NCBI GenBank assembly: GCA_013350335.1
Contig: CM023532.1
Coordinates: forward strand, 38,317,708-38,381,707
Length of the DNA stretch: 64,000 bases
Reading direction: 5' to 3'
Origin: Chimonanthus salicifolius
Lineage: Eukaryota > Streptophyta > Magnoliopsida > Laurales > Calycanthaceae
Below the pieces are notes generated by a model. The model was not told where the DNA came from. It saw only the letters and a list, made by a program, of their open reading frames with translations, and ran no database searches. A program made the position numbers and the translations under genes. This document shows, piece after piece, positions 37,628 through 48,299 of the stretch. How positions within the stretch are numbered: position 1 is the first letter of the stretch; each line of letters starts with the position of its first letter.

Positions 37628-37856
37628 AAAAATTTTTTTTTTAAAAATTTTAAAAAATTTTAAAAAAATTTTAAAAAATTTTAAAAAAATTTTAAAAAAT
37701 TTTAAAAAAATTTTAAAAAATTTAAAAATTTAAAAAAAATTTAAAAAAAATTAAAAAAAATTTAAAAAAAATTAAAATTTATTTTTTTGAAATAAAGTTT
37801 GACTTGATTTAATTTTTTTTTTCCTTCCATTAGTTGTAATTTTAGGAGAAGTGCAC
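37583..37856 (+). repeat. A/T homopolymer-rich insertion
   Basis: About 200 bp of alternating A and T runs (ttttaaaaaatttt type) at 37590-37790, interrupting the end of NABP-like copy 1. Sequence length here may be affected by assembly or slippage. Confidence 0.8.
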
Positions 37857-38416
37857 TTAGATTAGTATTATTTATTTATTTTTTTATTTATTTGAGTCAG
37901 AATCTTCACCAAAGCTTGTATTGTCTATTTTGCAGGAATTTTAATTATGTCGCGCTTAAAAATCAATAGAGATATGCACAACACGCTAAGGAGCTTTAAA
38001 TTGCGCGGTTGAAAAAAAATTGCTGAAAATACGCATGAAAGGCTAAGGTAAGTTTTTAATTTTTTTTTTTTTTATTTTATATATATCATGCATTCATATA
38101 GATTTATTTAAGGTGTTCTTTATTATTGTTTGCATTTAATCTATCCATGCATTTAGGTTGTTAGTATTCATGCATTAGTTTAGATTGTTTTATTAATGTT
38201 TGCATATTTGTATGAATGTTGTATGGTAATTTAGGACTGCATTTTCACAATATTTAGAAAAATAAGATTAGTAAAATTGGTTCATGCATTTTCGTAATAA
38301 AATCAATTAAGGAACCGTTAGGCTAGATTTTAGGGTTTCATGCTCAATAGGAACCTTCTCAATCTAAATTAATTTTTGTAACCGGTGAATATTTTTTCTT
38401 CAATCATGGTGTTTAG
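37857..38416 (+). repeat. Diverged copy of the element's 5' leader
   Basis: Follows 30495-31046 block by block (aatcttcaccaaagctt, ttgtctattttgcaggaatttt, gaaaatacgcat, gtttcatgctcaatagga, aaccggtgaatatttt, caatcatggtgt) with many substitutions and small indels. The mini-exon boundaries are kept: AG before 37935 and GT after 38047. It stops where the second NABP-like copy begins, at a shared TAG. Confidence 0.9.
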
Positions 38417-38418
38417 CT

Positions 38419-38757
38419 ATGAGGGTGAGGAAGCTGGAAATCCAAGAGGAGCAACCCAGACCTCTTTGTGGTCGAAGCACTCTGGCTGCAAAGAGGAAAG
38501 CTAAGAGGCTAGGAGTCTGTCACAAATGTGGACGTGGGAATTGTAATAGAAAAATATCTGAACAAGGAGTTCGCTGTGTGACAGCAGCAAAACATAGACC
38601 TATTAGTGAAAATAGACAGATTTATTTGGACCTAGTCAAAGGTAGAGTAAGTCCAGAAAGACTGAGACTCCTTGGTGTTCAAAGAACTGTTGATTTTCGC
38701 TTAGGGGACTATAAACGTCTTGACAATCTGACGTTAAACGAGTCAAAATTTTCTTAG
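38419..38757 (+). CDS. NABP-like basic Cys-rich protein, copy 2
   Basis: 112 codons from an ATG at 38419, which equals the internal Met of copy 1. DNA 38417-38727 matches 37272-37582 with no indel and apparently only two adjacent base changes (Glu to Arg beside the Cys cluster). It keeps the basic stretch, the Cys cluster and the VKGRVSPE region, and ends LTLNESKFS, likely the native C-terminus. It lacks the roughly 30-residue N-terminal part of copy 1. The leader copy directly upstream could provide its own spliced or unspliced 5' UTR. Function is inferred only from the resemblance described for copy 1. Confidence 0.6.
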   Translation: MRVRKLEIQEEQPRPLCGRSTLAAKRKAKRLGVCHKCGRGNCNRKISEQGVRCVTAAKHRPISENRQIYLDLVKGRVSPERLRLLGVQRTVDFRLGDYKRLDNLTLNESKFS

Positions 38758-38786
38758 GCAGAGAAAGACAAACTTAATCTTTTAAG

Positions 38787-38890
38787 GGTAGAGTAGGCAA
38801 AAGCTGAGACACCTTGGTACTTAACAAGAATATCAATTGAGGTCTAAGAAAATCATGCGTCCTGACAGTCTGACGTAAAAAGAGTCATAG
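38787..38890 (+). pseudogene. Degenerate third copy of the NABP-like 3' end
   Basis: Shares an ordered series of blocks with the end of copy 2: ggtagagta, ctgagac-ccttggt, cgtc-tgaca, then tctgacgt-aaa-gagtca. Several frameshifts occur, and the Cys cluster part is absent. It suggests an older tandem duplication. Confidence 0.6.
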
Positions 38891-40389
38891 AATAATTTTT
38901 TAGCATTAATACGTAAATAAAAATCTTTATATCATACTTTTCCGGAAAGACTTTTATAGGATTTATGCTCGGAAGTCTATGTACACAGTCATATTAATGT
39001 TAGTCTGAAAAAGAAAAATTTTCATGAGTCGAGTAATCACCAGAGGAATACTAGTGGAGACTTAAACCCAGTGAGTTTTAGAGCCATTCTGTCCTTCTGA
39101 GGGTTATAAGTAAATCCTTATTTCTTTGATAAGCGCATCGAGTCGTTGAGTGATCTCATTATCATTGTTTTGGTCATATTACTAAGAACGCCATTAAAAT
39201 TGAGTTATTACACCTGAAATTTTTCTGAATTTATTCAAAACAAAGAAATCATCTTATAAAGCTTAGGATAGGATATAGGCTATTTTTGGACCGTTTGAGC
39301 TTTCAAGCCCACCTACTTTGGTCATTCCATCTTGATAGTTCCCTATTTGAGCCTAATATAGCCTCTTTTATTGACTAGCCATATCTTCCATACCTAACTC
39401 CGGATATGGAGTTTGAGCCAAAATTTTATATCCATTACCTATTATCATATGAGAAAAGGTTAGGGAAGATTTTGGGATAAAATTCACTGAAAAATGAAAA
39501 TAAAAGAGAAAGCAAGATGGGAACATCCATACGTCAAAATGGGATGTTTAAAAAAAAAAAAAAATTGCTGAAAAAAACATCCATACGTCAAAATGGGATG
39601 TTAAAAAAAAAAAAAAATTGTTAGAGGAAAATATCCCGCTCATGTTATGAAGACCTCTAACCTTTTCCTGTGAAAATGTTAATTTTTAGAGTCTTTTATC
39701 CCTTTCTTGATATAACCCGGTCCTAAGCCTCGTTTCGTCCTATTAGAAAGTCCTATTGATCCTAAGTCTAAATAAGGTATTTCATGTAGAGAATAGAGGA
39801 GGAAAAATAAAGGTGTTTGACTCAACGTTCTTAGGAAAGTGGCGTCTAATCATGAGATCAATTATTTTCTTCATTTATGCCGTCTTTGTTTAAAACATAT
39901 GTGAGAATTTTGATTCGAAAACATAAATTCCGCTCACATATACCTTGAGAGAAAATAAACCCACCTCTGAGCGTTAATCTTTCTGAGAGATATATCTGGT
40001 GAGGTTTGAAGTCAAAGCGTATTTTCCAATGTTGGTTACGAAACTTGTGTCAATTTGGAAAAAGAAGACTGTCTTAATAATGGCTATCACACACAACACT
40101 CCGAGTATAAGTCTTGTAAAATGAATTTTAGAGTTGTATGATGTTTAGATTTTTGGCTATCTGTTTTTGCTGAAAAAAAAAAAAAAAAAAAATGACGATG
40201 TTTGTGGGTATCATCACTGGAAACCCTCACGAGACTATAACTCGTCCACTAGGGGTAACCTAGGGGTTTAAAGGCTTGTTGCATACGCTAAATGCAATCG
40301 AGAGAGCCAGCGAAAGTGGTGTCATTTAGGAGTTTTAATTTTCCATTTTAATTTTTTAGATTTAGTTTTGCTCGAGGACTAGCAAAATC
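38891..40389 (+). other. Non-coding 3' internal region of the element
   Basis: No ORF above background. A block aacatccatacgtcaaaat plus gggatgtt and an A run occurs twice, at about 39522 and 39577. An 18-base A run is at 40173-40190. Confidence 0.6.
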
Positions 40390-40403
40390 TAAGTTTGGGG
40401 GTA
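40390..40403 (+). other. Polypurine tract region before the 3' LTR
   Basis: taagtttgggggta, three bases before the LTR start at 40406. This is the usual form of the Athila/Tat plus-strand primer. Confidence 0.75.
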
Positions 40404-40405
40404 TT

Positions 40406-42933
40406 TGATGAACACCGTAAAATTATAATTTTACCCTTTAATATTAGATTAATTAGTCCTTATTTTATAAATATTAGATATGTTTAGGTTTTTTTTTTAG
40501 TTTTACAGTTTATTTTGAAAAATATAAAAAAAAAAGAATAAAAAATGATAAAAATTGGTTAAGTCAAAAATACGGTCGACGTTACCTTCAGAAGGGTCAG
40601 GTCAAGTTGGCTAAACTAGTGAGATTTTCAGAACCAACCTTCTACACTCAGAGTAATATTTAAATTTTATTATCTAAATTTTGAGTGAAAGTCGAGTATC
40701 ATTTATTGTCGGTCGGGGTGTCCAAACGCTTAGGATAAGAAAGAACCATTTCGATTTCTTTTCTTTTCTTTTCCCATTTCTTTTCTATGTTTTGTTTTCT
40801 TTACGTGGTTGCAGGACTCGTGAGAGAAAGAGAGGGAAGAGCAGCAACCAGCGATGGTGAAGAAAACTGAGAGGCAGGGCAGCGACAACAAGCAGAGCAG
40901 CCAGCTGTGAGCAGAAGTAGAGAGCCGAGCAGCAGCCAGTGCAAATCGGCTGCCCACTTGAGCAGCAACAGCAGCCCGAGCAGCAGCTGAGGAAGGAGCA
41001 GCGGCAACCAACAGCCAAAGCAGCTGTAATCAGCAGCCCACACAGCAGGTAGCGTCGATAGAAAGTGGAGAACAGCAAGGTTCCATCGCAGCCGGCTGTT
41101 AAACAACAGCCAGTGAGAACGGCAGCTGAGATGAGAAGATGGCAGCCAGCTGAACGGCAGCCAGTTGAAGAAAACTGAGAGGCAGAGCAGCTGCAGCTGC
41201 AACCAACAGACAACAGCACGGGCAACGGCAGCCAGTAGCACCAGCCCGAGCAAAGGCAGAACAGCAACAGCCGCCCGAGCAGCCAGCGGCGACACACAGC
41301 GATGCATACAGCAGCAGCACACAGATGGGTCCTCTGGGCCTGTTTCCAACAGAGAACAGCAAGCAGAGTAGCGAGCAGCAGTCTGAGAGACAGAGGGCAA
41401 CAGAAAGCAGCCATGAACAGAGCACCGCAAACAGCAGTCTGAGCAGAGAAAGAGAAGCAAACGGCAGCTGAGACCAAGACAGAGAAATAGCAGAACAACT
41501 CGGTTTTGAGATGAGTTGTACAGATTTGCCAAGAAAGTAGAGATAAGAAAGATCAGCTGGGGTTCAAAATTGGAGCACTGCTGTGCAGCTTGGAATGAGA
41601 GGAAGATAAGGATAAGAAGGAGATGGGTTGTGCAGATCGTCCAACTGAGATAAGGATGAGGAGCTGCCAAGTGGCTGATTTTTGAAATTCAGAAGAGAGC
41701 TAGATAGGGATAAGGAGAAAAGAAAAGAAAGATAAAAAGAAAAGAAATAGCCGATGAAGAGATAGAGGCGTGGAAGAGAGGAGTCTGTGAAGAGCTGTTT
41801 TCAAATTCAAATCAGACAAAGATAGAGAAGAGATAAGATAAGAGAGAAGAATCGGCTGAAAGAAAAGATAAGAAAGAAATAGAAGGGCAGTCAGTTGGGG
41901 AGTTATCTGAAGAAGATAAGAAAGAAACAGCTGCCGTTGGAAGCTGGGTTTCAAAAATAGAAGGGATAAGGAGACGAAGAAAGACAAGGCTCAAACCCCG
42001 GCTGAATTTGAATTTGAAATATCCCGGCTGAGTTTAAACGACTTTTATCTCATCCCATCTCATCCCCTCTCTTCTATAAATTCAAGGCTTTAGATCCATT
42101 GAAGGTGGAACCGGGCAAGACATTGAAGGCTGAAATTGGACGGCGAAAGACAGGAGAAAAATAAATAATTTCTTGTAAGTTATTTTATTTTATTTTTATT
42201 TAAAGTCCAAAAGATTTGTAATTCATTTCCAATTTATTAATAAAAATTCATGGCAGTTGTTTAGATTTATGGTGATCCCAGTTATTAAAATATTTAATAA
42301 TGATGATTTGTATTCTATTTTTGATTCTTTTTATGAACTTTATGTAAGAAAAAAAATATTTTTAGAATTTTTTTTCAAGGAAAGTAGAACCCCTATTAGG
42401 ATCAGTGGGACTTGCCGTCTTTCCAATCTAAGGTTCTTATCAAGAACAGTTGTTTTAGATTTGGGGAAACACAAGTATAAAACCCGCTCAAGCCTAAGGC
42501 TTGAATTGGAAAAAAAATCTGATTTAAAGGATGACATAAAAATTCTAATTAGAACTTTAATAGAAAATAAATTTGAATTATATTTTATAACTCTAGAACA
42601 TTTCATAGTCTAGGCCGTGATTTTATTATTTTTAAATTGGATAACATGGCACATCGATGTTTGACCGGATTCCATTGTAGATTATGTAAAAAAATTTGTT
42701 CTTGATTTATTTTTCTTTTTCTCAAAAATTCATCAAAACTATTCATTATTCTAAATTAAGATTATAACTAAATGTTTTAGAAAATTATTTCCTTAAATCA
42801 CATCATTTTTAAATAGTGCGATTTTTTTATTTCGTACATATATTTTGTAGATTTCCCTTGGGTACGACCTCGCACTCATACTCTATACTATAAACCGGTT
42901 CGTACGCTTGCGAGTAATTTAAAATTCACATCA
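40406..42933 (+). repeat. 3' LTR of the Athila-like element
   Basis: 2528 bp, nearly identical to the 5' LTR. Differences seen by eye: a T/A change in the T run near 40499, a T/C change near 41037, and single-base indels near 41681 and 42634. Confidence 0.95.
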
Positions 42934-42938
42934 CCTGG

Positions 42939-43270
42939 TTTTTTTTGCCATGCATCTCTACTGTACCGCCCATAACCTATTTTTTGGGACATTTTCAACC
43001 AGATCTGCTGACTCTGGGACTGTATCTCCATCAAACAAATACTACTGATGTCGCCCTGCCTTGGCTTCGATCTCATCTGGTGGGTCCCACCTTCCATCAA
43101 CAATGGGCCTCCTCCTCTTCCTCTTTCATCCGCTGCCTGAGAAAGCCAGAAACGAGCAGTTCGAGTGTCGTTCGGTCGATGAGGCGGTTTTAAGTGGAAG
43201 GGCAAAAGGGTAAATTCCATCTAAAATTCAAAATCGGATGTCTCCTACTAGAAAAATCGGGTGTCTATAT
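42939..43270. other. Right flank of the Athila-like insertion
   Basis: GC-richer than its surroundings (42950-43200), like the left flank at 27720-27843. The two may have formed one unique region before insertion. No gene is recognised. Confidence 0.35.
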
Positions 43271-43271
43271 G

Positions 43272-43273
<2 letters not shown>

Positions 43274-43315
<42 letters not shown>
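43274..43315. repeat. (TA)n microsatellite
   Basis: About 21 uninterrupted TA dinucleotides. Confidence 0.95.
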
Positions 43316-43322
<7 letters not shown>

Positions 43323-43830
43323 AGAGTGATGGGGTGGATGAGATAGTAAGGACTGAGGAGAGTGAGCTCAACTCCCACAGAGCTATTTTTTATATCTTTT
43401 TACTTTTTTGAGACGGTTGCTTGAAAATAACTTTTTTATTTAAAATCTAACTCAGTTGAATTATTAAATAAATAAAATTGATAGTTAACAAATAAACTTT
43501 ATTTTTATTAGTTTGAATGGGACGGGTCTAGATGTTTTATAAGAATAACTTTTTATAGATAGATTCTCAATAAACAAGAAAATTATTACTATTGTAAAGG
43601 TTAATATATCTCCGTTTATTACCAAATGATGTATAATTTTATTTTATTTTAAGAGTTTTGTGACTCGGTTATGTCAGAGTAGTGTGTTTTTTTTTATTAG
43701 ATTTATTGGGTTAAAATGTGGTCATCTTAAAAAAAATATTCTTTTAAAGCACATTTTACAAAAAGTATAGTAACCCCCTTGAATTTTAGTTAATTTAGGC
43801 AGAGTAACTTATTCGAAATAGGGGTATTAC
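43316..43830. other. AT-rich spacer, no gene seen
   Basis: Only short frames are present, and no element ends were identified. Confidence 0.4.
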
Positions 43831-44056
43831 AATCTATCCCCGTTTAAACTACACCTATATTCATTGACAGAGAGTCGAATTGTTCTTTGATACCATTTGT
43901 AACACCTACTCACGCTAGCACAATATTATTTGTTTTGGGCCCATAAGGGCCCACATAACTTTGCATTGGTGAGCCCATCCAAAGTTGTTTCCAAAAGTCA
44001 TTTTGGTAGAATAAGGGAGTATTTCTTGTATATAATAGTGTCGAGCCGCTGACTCC
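43825..44056 (-). mobile_element. TRIM-like fragment, minus strand
   Basis: On the plus strand, ggggtattacaatctatccccg is followed about 60 bp later by tttgataccatttgtaacacc. On the minus strand this reads LTR end, imperfect initiator-Met-type PBS, short internal region, purine tract, next LTR start. It is the same layout as the 9118-10783 array, but in a different and decayed family. Only one LTR side (from 43901) is recognisable. Confidence 0.45.
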
Positions 44057-44272
44057 AACCCCAAGGGGTTATCCTAGTTGGTTTCGGAGCAAGAACTCTA
44101 GAGGGAGGGCTTGGGTTCAAACCATGGGAGCCTCAATGAAGGCCCACTTCAGTCCCATCGAATTATCGTGTGTGTATGGATAGGGGGTTTTCACACACCC
44201 CCCAACATTAGTCGGGTGCGACACCTGAACACCTCTGGACTTCAAAAACCTGGACACCTTAACTATAAAAAA
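44057..44272 (+). mobile_element. tRNA-derived SINE, family 1, older copy
   Basis: Shares ccaaccccaaggggtt, the cttgggttcaaacc box B region, cgtgtgtgta, and an attagtcgggtgcgacacc 3' block with the SINE at 18122. The terminal A tract is degenerate and no duplication is evident. Confidence 0.75.
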
Positions 44273-44647
44273 ATTATAAACTTAAATAGATCAATGTTCA
44301 AATTAAAATTTAAATAAAACCTATATCCAACTAAGTTAAAATGAATTTAAAATCTCTATTTAAATCCAAATGAATTGCAAAATCGTCTACCAAAATCGGG
44401 CAATGTCCACTCAAATACTCCATTTGTTCCAATTTAGTTGTCTGATATATATTTTGAGATTATCATAAAATAGTTGTGGAATCTGCTGACTAGATGCTCA
44501 AAGGAAACCTGCAAATGACCCACCGAATTCATTTAATCACTAAATAGTTTATCCAAATAGTCTCACTAAATTATTCACTCACATTCATATAGAGTTCCAA
44601 ATTGGTAGTTAACTCTATGAGTAAAAACCAGATACATATGATTTAAA

Positions 44648-44808
44648 GTTTAAAGGTATCAACTAGTTGAATCTCGCCTCAAGAAGGAGGAAATTGCATA
44701 TTCGAGCCCTATGACCTAATCTTGATGTACCTCAGTGATAGTAGATTCATCTGTGGGGGTTTTAGTAAGACTGTATTTGAGTTTTTCACAAGTTAATAAA
44801 AAAAAAAG
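44648..44808 (+). mobile_element. SINE family 2 copy
   Basis: Box B-like atattcgagcccta, then ctaatcttgatg, and a 3' block ttttagtaagactgtatttgag that matches the SINE at 61975-62145, ending in a short A run. Confidence 0.6.
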
Positions 44809-45580
44809 TTTAAAAGTATAACTTTAAAGATCTATTAATAACATCAGTGGTACAATTATAAAAAAATGTTCTTTCAATTTTTAATCGTAGTGAATTCTAA
44901 GTCTTGCTGATAAATATAGGAAGCTAGATGTAATCAGGGTTCATGCCATATTATTTGAAACCAAGTAGTTTGGAAATAAATTAAAAAAAACCTATAGTGC
45001 TTGCTCCAATAATAGGTGGGAAAACTGTCTGATCTCAAATCTTGTTAGACTCATGTTACATCACTACAAGTGATTAGATTATACTCTATGAAGATGTTAC
45101 ATTTATAAAAGTGAAGTACTATTTAAGAATATAAATATTATAACATATAAATTGAGTAATTTTTTATTACAACAGTACTGTGCAAGCTAAAGACATCGGA
45201 TTACTGTAGAATTCAAACTTAAAACCTCCGTTGAATTACTATTAACTGAGTATCACCGTTCCAGTTTAGCCAAGGACTGAGTCATAAAAGTGCAAAAGAT
45301 TGACGAAAACAATTGAAAAATGGTAAAATTGATAAAAATAATTTAGAATAATTCTAGAATTGAATAACTTGTTGTTAAAAATTTTAAATAATGAAAATAA
45401 CTAAAAAATTAATCAAAACTGATAAAAAACCAGCATATGTTGATATTAGCTGATAAAGTTTCTTTAAATACAATATATTTCGACCGGTTCATCATGCATC
45501 AATTACGGCTAAAATTTATTTACTGGCATCTGTCGGTTTTGGAAAAAAAAAAAACTCGAATGAGTTTCTTTTTATAAAAC
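44809..45580. other. AT-rich spacer, possible minus-strand SINE remnant
   Basis: Mostly featureless. 45190-45270 reversed shows aggttttaagtttgaattct, a box B-like match, but no body or tail. Confidence 0.35.
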
Positions 45581-45589
45581 GTGATACCC

Positions 45590-45660
45590 GCCAGTACCCA
45601 AAACCCTAACCCCTACCCTTTTTCATCACCTCCCTCTGCGCCGACTCCAAAACTCTCCCC
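45590..45660 (+). promoter_or_regulatory. Orphan 5'-UTR-like segment with telo-box
   Basis: cccaaaaccctaacccct (telo-box-like) is followed by a CT-rich leader and tctacag|gtattccctctctct, which resembles the first non-coding exon and donor of a housekeeping gene. No coding exon follows before NOP10. The downstream text (about 45740-45800) is ccgg-rich repeat-like sequence. Confidence 0.3.
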
Positions 45661-45849
45661 TCTACAGGTATTCCCTCTCTCTCTGAATCTGAATCTCTAT
45701 AACAATGTTATCATAACCAGACCGTCTACCAAACTGTCTTCAAAGAAGATTCGGCTCAACCGGATTCAACCGTGGTCAAACCCGATCAAACCCTACCTTG
45801 AATATAATATTATAAATATTATTAGATTATTAATTAATCTTTTTTCTAT

Positions 45850-46520
45850 ATAAATAAAGCTCTTATAAGAAAGGTTTTTTTTTTCAAATAACACTCAATT
45901 ATATGCTGTAGAAAGTTGAAAATTGACCATTCTTTTTAAAACAACATGTTTTCCAATTTTTAATAATCACTAGTTATTATGTTGTAAAGTATAAAACATT
46001 TCAATATATACACGTAGACTAATATATTCTAAACATATGAGTGGTTTATTATACATTATCTTGAATCTTATAAATTTATTTTAACTTTCAAATCCATTCT
46101 AATTAACAATGTAATTAATTATTATTATTTTTTTAAAGCCAAATCAAGAAAGCTACTTACCATGACATTCTAAGTTTTAACTCCAAAATGAAATTTATTA
46201 TAATGATGATGTTTTCTTTCATTTGAGAAAAGATTTTATTTTTCATTAATAATAACTAGATAAAATTATGAGCTACAGTTAATTATGTTAAATTGATTTA
46301 ATAAAAATAAAGAAGACTTTTTAATAATAATGACAATGGTAAAATATTAGATGGTAAATATATTATTAAATTATTGCAATAAAGATAAATAAAAGAAAAC
46401 ATTATAATTTTTACTTTCAGCATGAGTAAAATTGTATTTAAAATAAATTTTTATTACTTTCCAAGTAATTTTTTGAAATAATATTAGAGTACACACGTGA
46501 GCTCTTTAGGGAGCTCACTT
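45850..46520. other. AT-rich spacer, no gene seen
   Basis: Very AT-rich; nothing is recognised. Confidence 0.4.
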
Positions 46521-48275
46521 GGGCTGCGTTTGGATGAGGGATAATTTTTATAGGGGTTACCCCTAAGTAGGGGTCACCCTTGAGTAGGGGTGACCCTTGA
46601 AATAGGATTACTTTATCTTGTTTGGAAATTGCAGTAGTAAAGTAAAACCTTACTCTAAGGGTAAAAAATCTTGTTTGGTAACTACAAGTAAGGGCAACGT
46701 GATATATTAATTTTTTTTATTTTTTATTATAAAATATAATTATTAAATAATATTCATGAAGTAAATTCTAATAATATAGCTTATAATAATATTATCTAAT
46801 TTTTATAAACTATTTTTCATAATTATAATTTAAAATGAACACTTGCATTCTAATATTAAAAAAATAAATAAAGATTTTTTTTGATATTACTATTTTAAAT
46901 CCCAATAAATAAATAAAAAATATCAACATATCTCTTCATAAAAATTATAATTATTATTTTTTATATTATATGAATTTAATAAAAATATTAATTCTCATGA
47001 AATTGTTAATATGTCAGTTTACCCTTATTCAAGGGTAACCCCTATAAAAATTTACCCCTCACCCAAATGCATCACTTTGAAAATGTTACAGAAAATTTAT
47101 TTTTATATTATATAGATTTAATAAAATTATTAATTCTCATAAAATTGTTAATATGTCAGTTTACCCCTACGTACAATTTCCCCTACTCAAAGGTAACCCC
47201 TGTAAAAATTTACCCCTACTAAAATGCATCACTTTGAAAATGTTGCAAAATTTTATTTTTATATTATATAGATTTAATAAAATTATTAATTCTTATAAAA
47301 TTGTTAATATGTCAGTTTACCCCTACTTATAATTACCCCTGCTCAAGGGCAAATCCTATAAAAATTTACCCCTCACCCAAATACATCACGTTGAAAATGT
47401 TACGGAAATTTTATTTTTATATTATATAGATTTAATAAAATTATTAATATATCAGTTTACCCCTACGTACAATTACCCTTACTCAAGGGTAACCCCTGTA
47501 AAAATTTACCCCTCACTAAAATGCATCACGTTGAAAATATTTCAGAAATTTTATATTTATATTATATAGTTTTAATAAAATTATTAATTCTCATAAAATT
47601 GTTAATATGCCAGTTTACCCCTACTAAAGGGTAACCCCTGTAAAAATTTATCCCTCACCCAAATGCATGACGTTGAAAATGTTGACATATTTTTAAAATA
47701 ATCTTCTAACAGAATAAATTGTTAATTACCCTGAAAGAGATTATCATGAATCTCAAAATTTTCAGCGTTTTGAGACCCTATTGAAATTTCGACAGAATCA
47801 CCCCTTAAAAATAGAACATTTTGACAAATACATTTTAAAAAATTATATAATATATAATTGAAAAATTGAAGAAGACATGGGATAAATAGGAGAAAGGTTT
47901 CTTTAAAAAATAAAAAATAAATAAAAAACTACTATTATTATTTTAAATTTCAATAAATGAATAAAAAAATTATTCATATCTCTTGATAAAAAAATATAAT
48001 TTGTTGTTTGGTAATATGAAATTTATCAAATAGAAATAATAGAGTGCTTTAAAAAAAAATAAAAGTCAAGTACTCACCAAAATAAACAAATAAATAAAAT
48101 GTAAAAAAAAAATTCTCAAGAGCAAAAAAGAGGGTAAGAAGGAGTATTCATTCTTGAATACTGAGACAAAAGGGGTAAAAATTTAAATTTTTACCCTTAA
48201 TCCGTTGTTATCAAAGGCAGATAAGAAGGGGTAACGGGGGGGTTTACCCCTCTTAAACACACAACACACCCCCCA
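46521..48275. repeat. Repeat region rich in ggggttacccct motifs with a 140-158 bp tandem array
   Basis: Opens with ggctgcgtttggatgag, a MITE-like end, then palindrome-prone ggggtnaccct motifs. From about 46960 to 47690 a unit recurs with starts of cagttta(c) near 47015, 47157, 47313, 47453 and 47611. Shared blocks are aattgttaatatgtcagtttaccc, gtaaaaatttacccct and atgcatcac-ttgaaaatgtt. Related motifs return at 48170-48260. It is probably one or more DNA-transposon derivatives, but ends and duplication were not found. Confidence 0.65.
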
Positions 48276-48299
48276 TCTCCCCACCCCCGAGTTCCTTTT

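Larger units (their letters stand above)
27849..42933 (+). mobile_element. Athila-like Ty3/Gypsy LTR retrotransposon, full-length
   Basis: A 15,085-bp insertion flanked by the 5-bp duplication CCTGG (27844-27848 and 42934-42938). LTRs are 27849-30374 and 40406-42933, both TG...CA. The order is LTR, PBS, leader with a putative mini-exon, gag, pol (protease, RT, RNase H, integrase), a 3.6-kb post-pol region, a polypurine tract, LTR. No chromodomain is seen after the integrase. The gag/pol sequence and the long spacer before the 3' LTR fit the Athila lineage. By eye the LTRs differ by about two substitutions and two 1-base indels, so the insertion is young. Even so, gag-pol is frameshifted, and the post-pol region is duplicated and rearranged. 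Confidence 0.95.

Noticed and set aside
37181..38757. Env-like gene of an Athila element
   Set aside because: Env-like proteins of this lineage are long with signal or membrane segments. These ORFs are short, basic and Cys-rich without hydrophobic segments.
43274..43315. Origin or regulatory element at the (TA)n run
   Set aside because: A plain dinucleotide microsatellite with no supporting motif.
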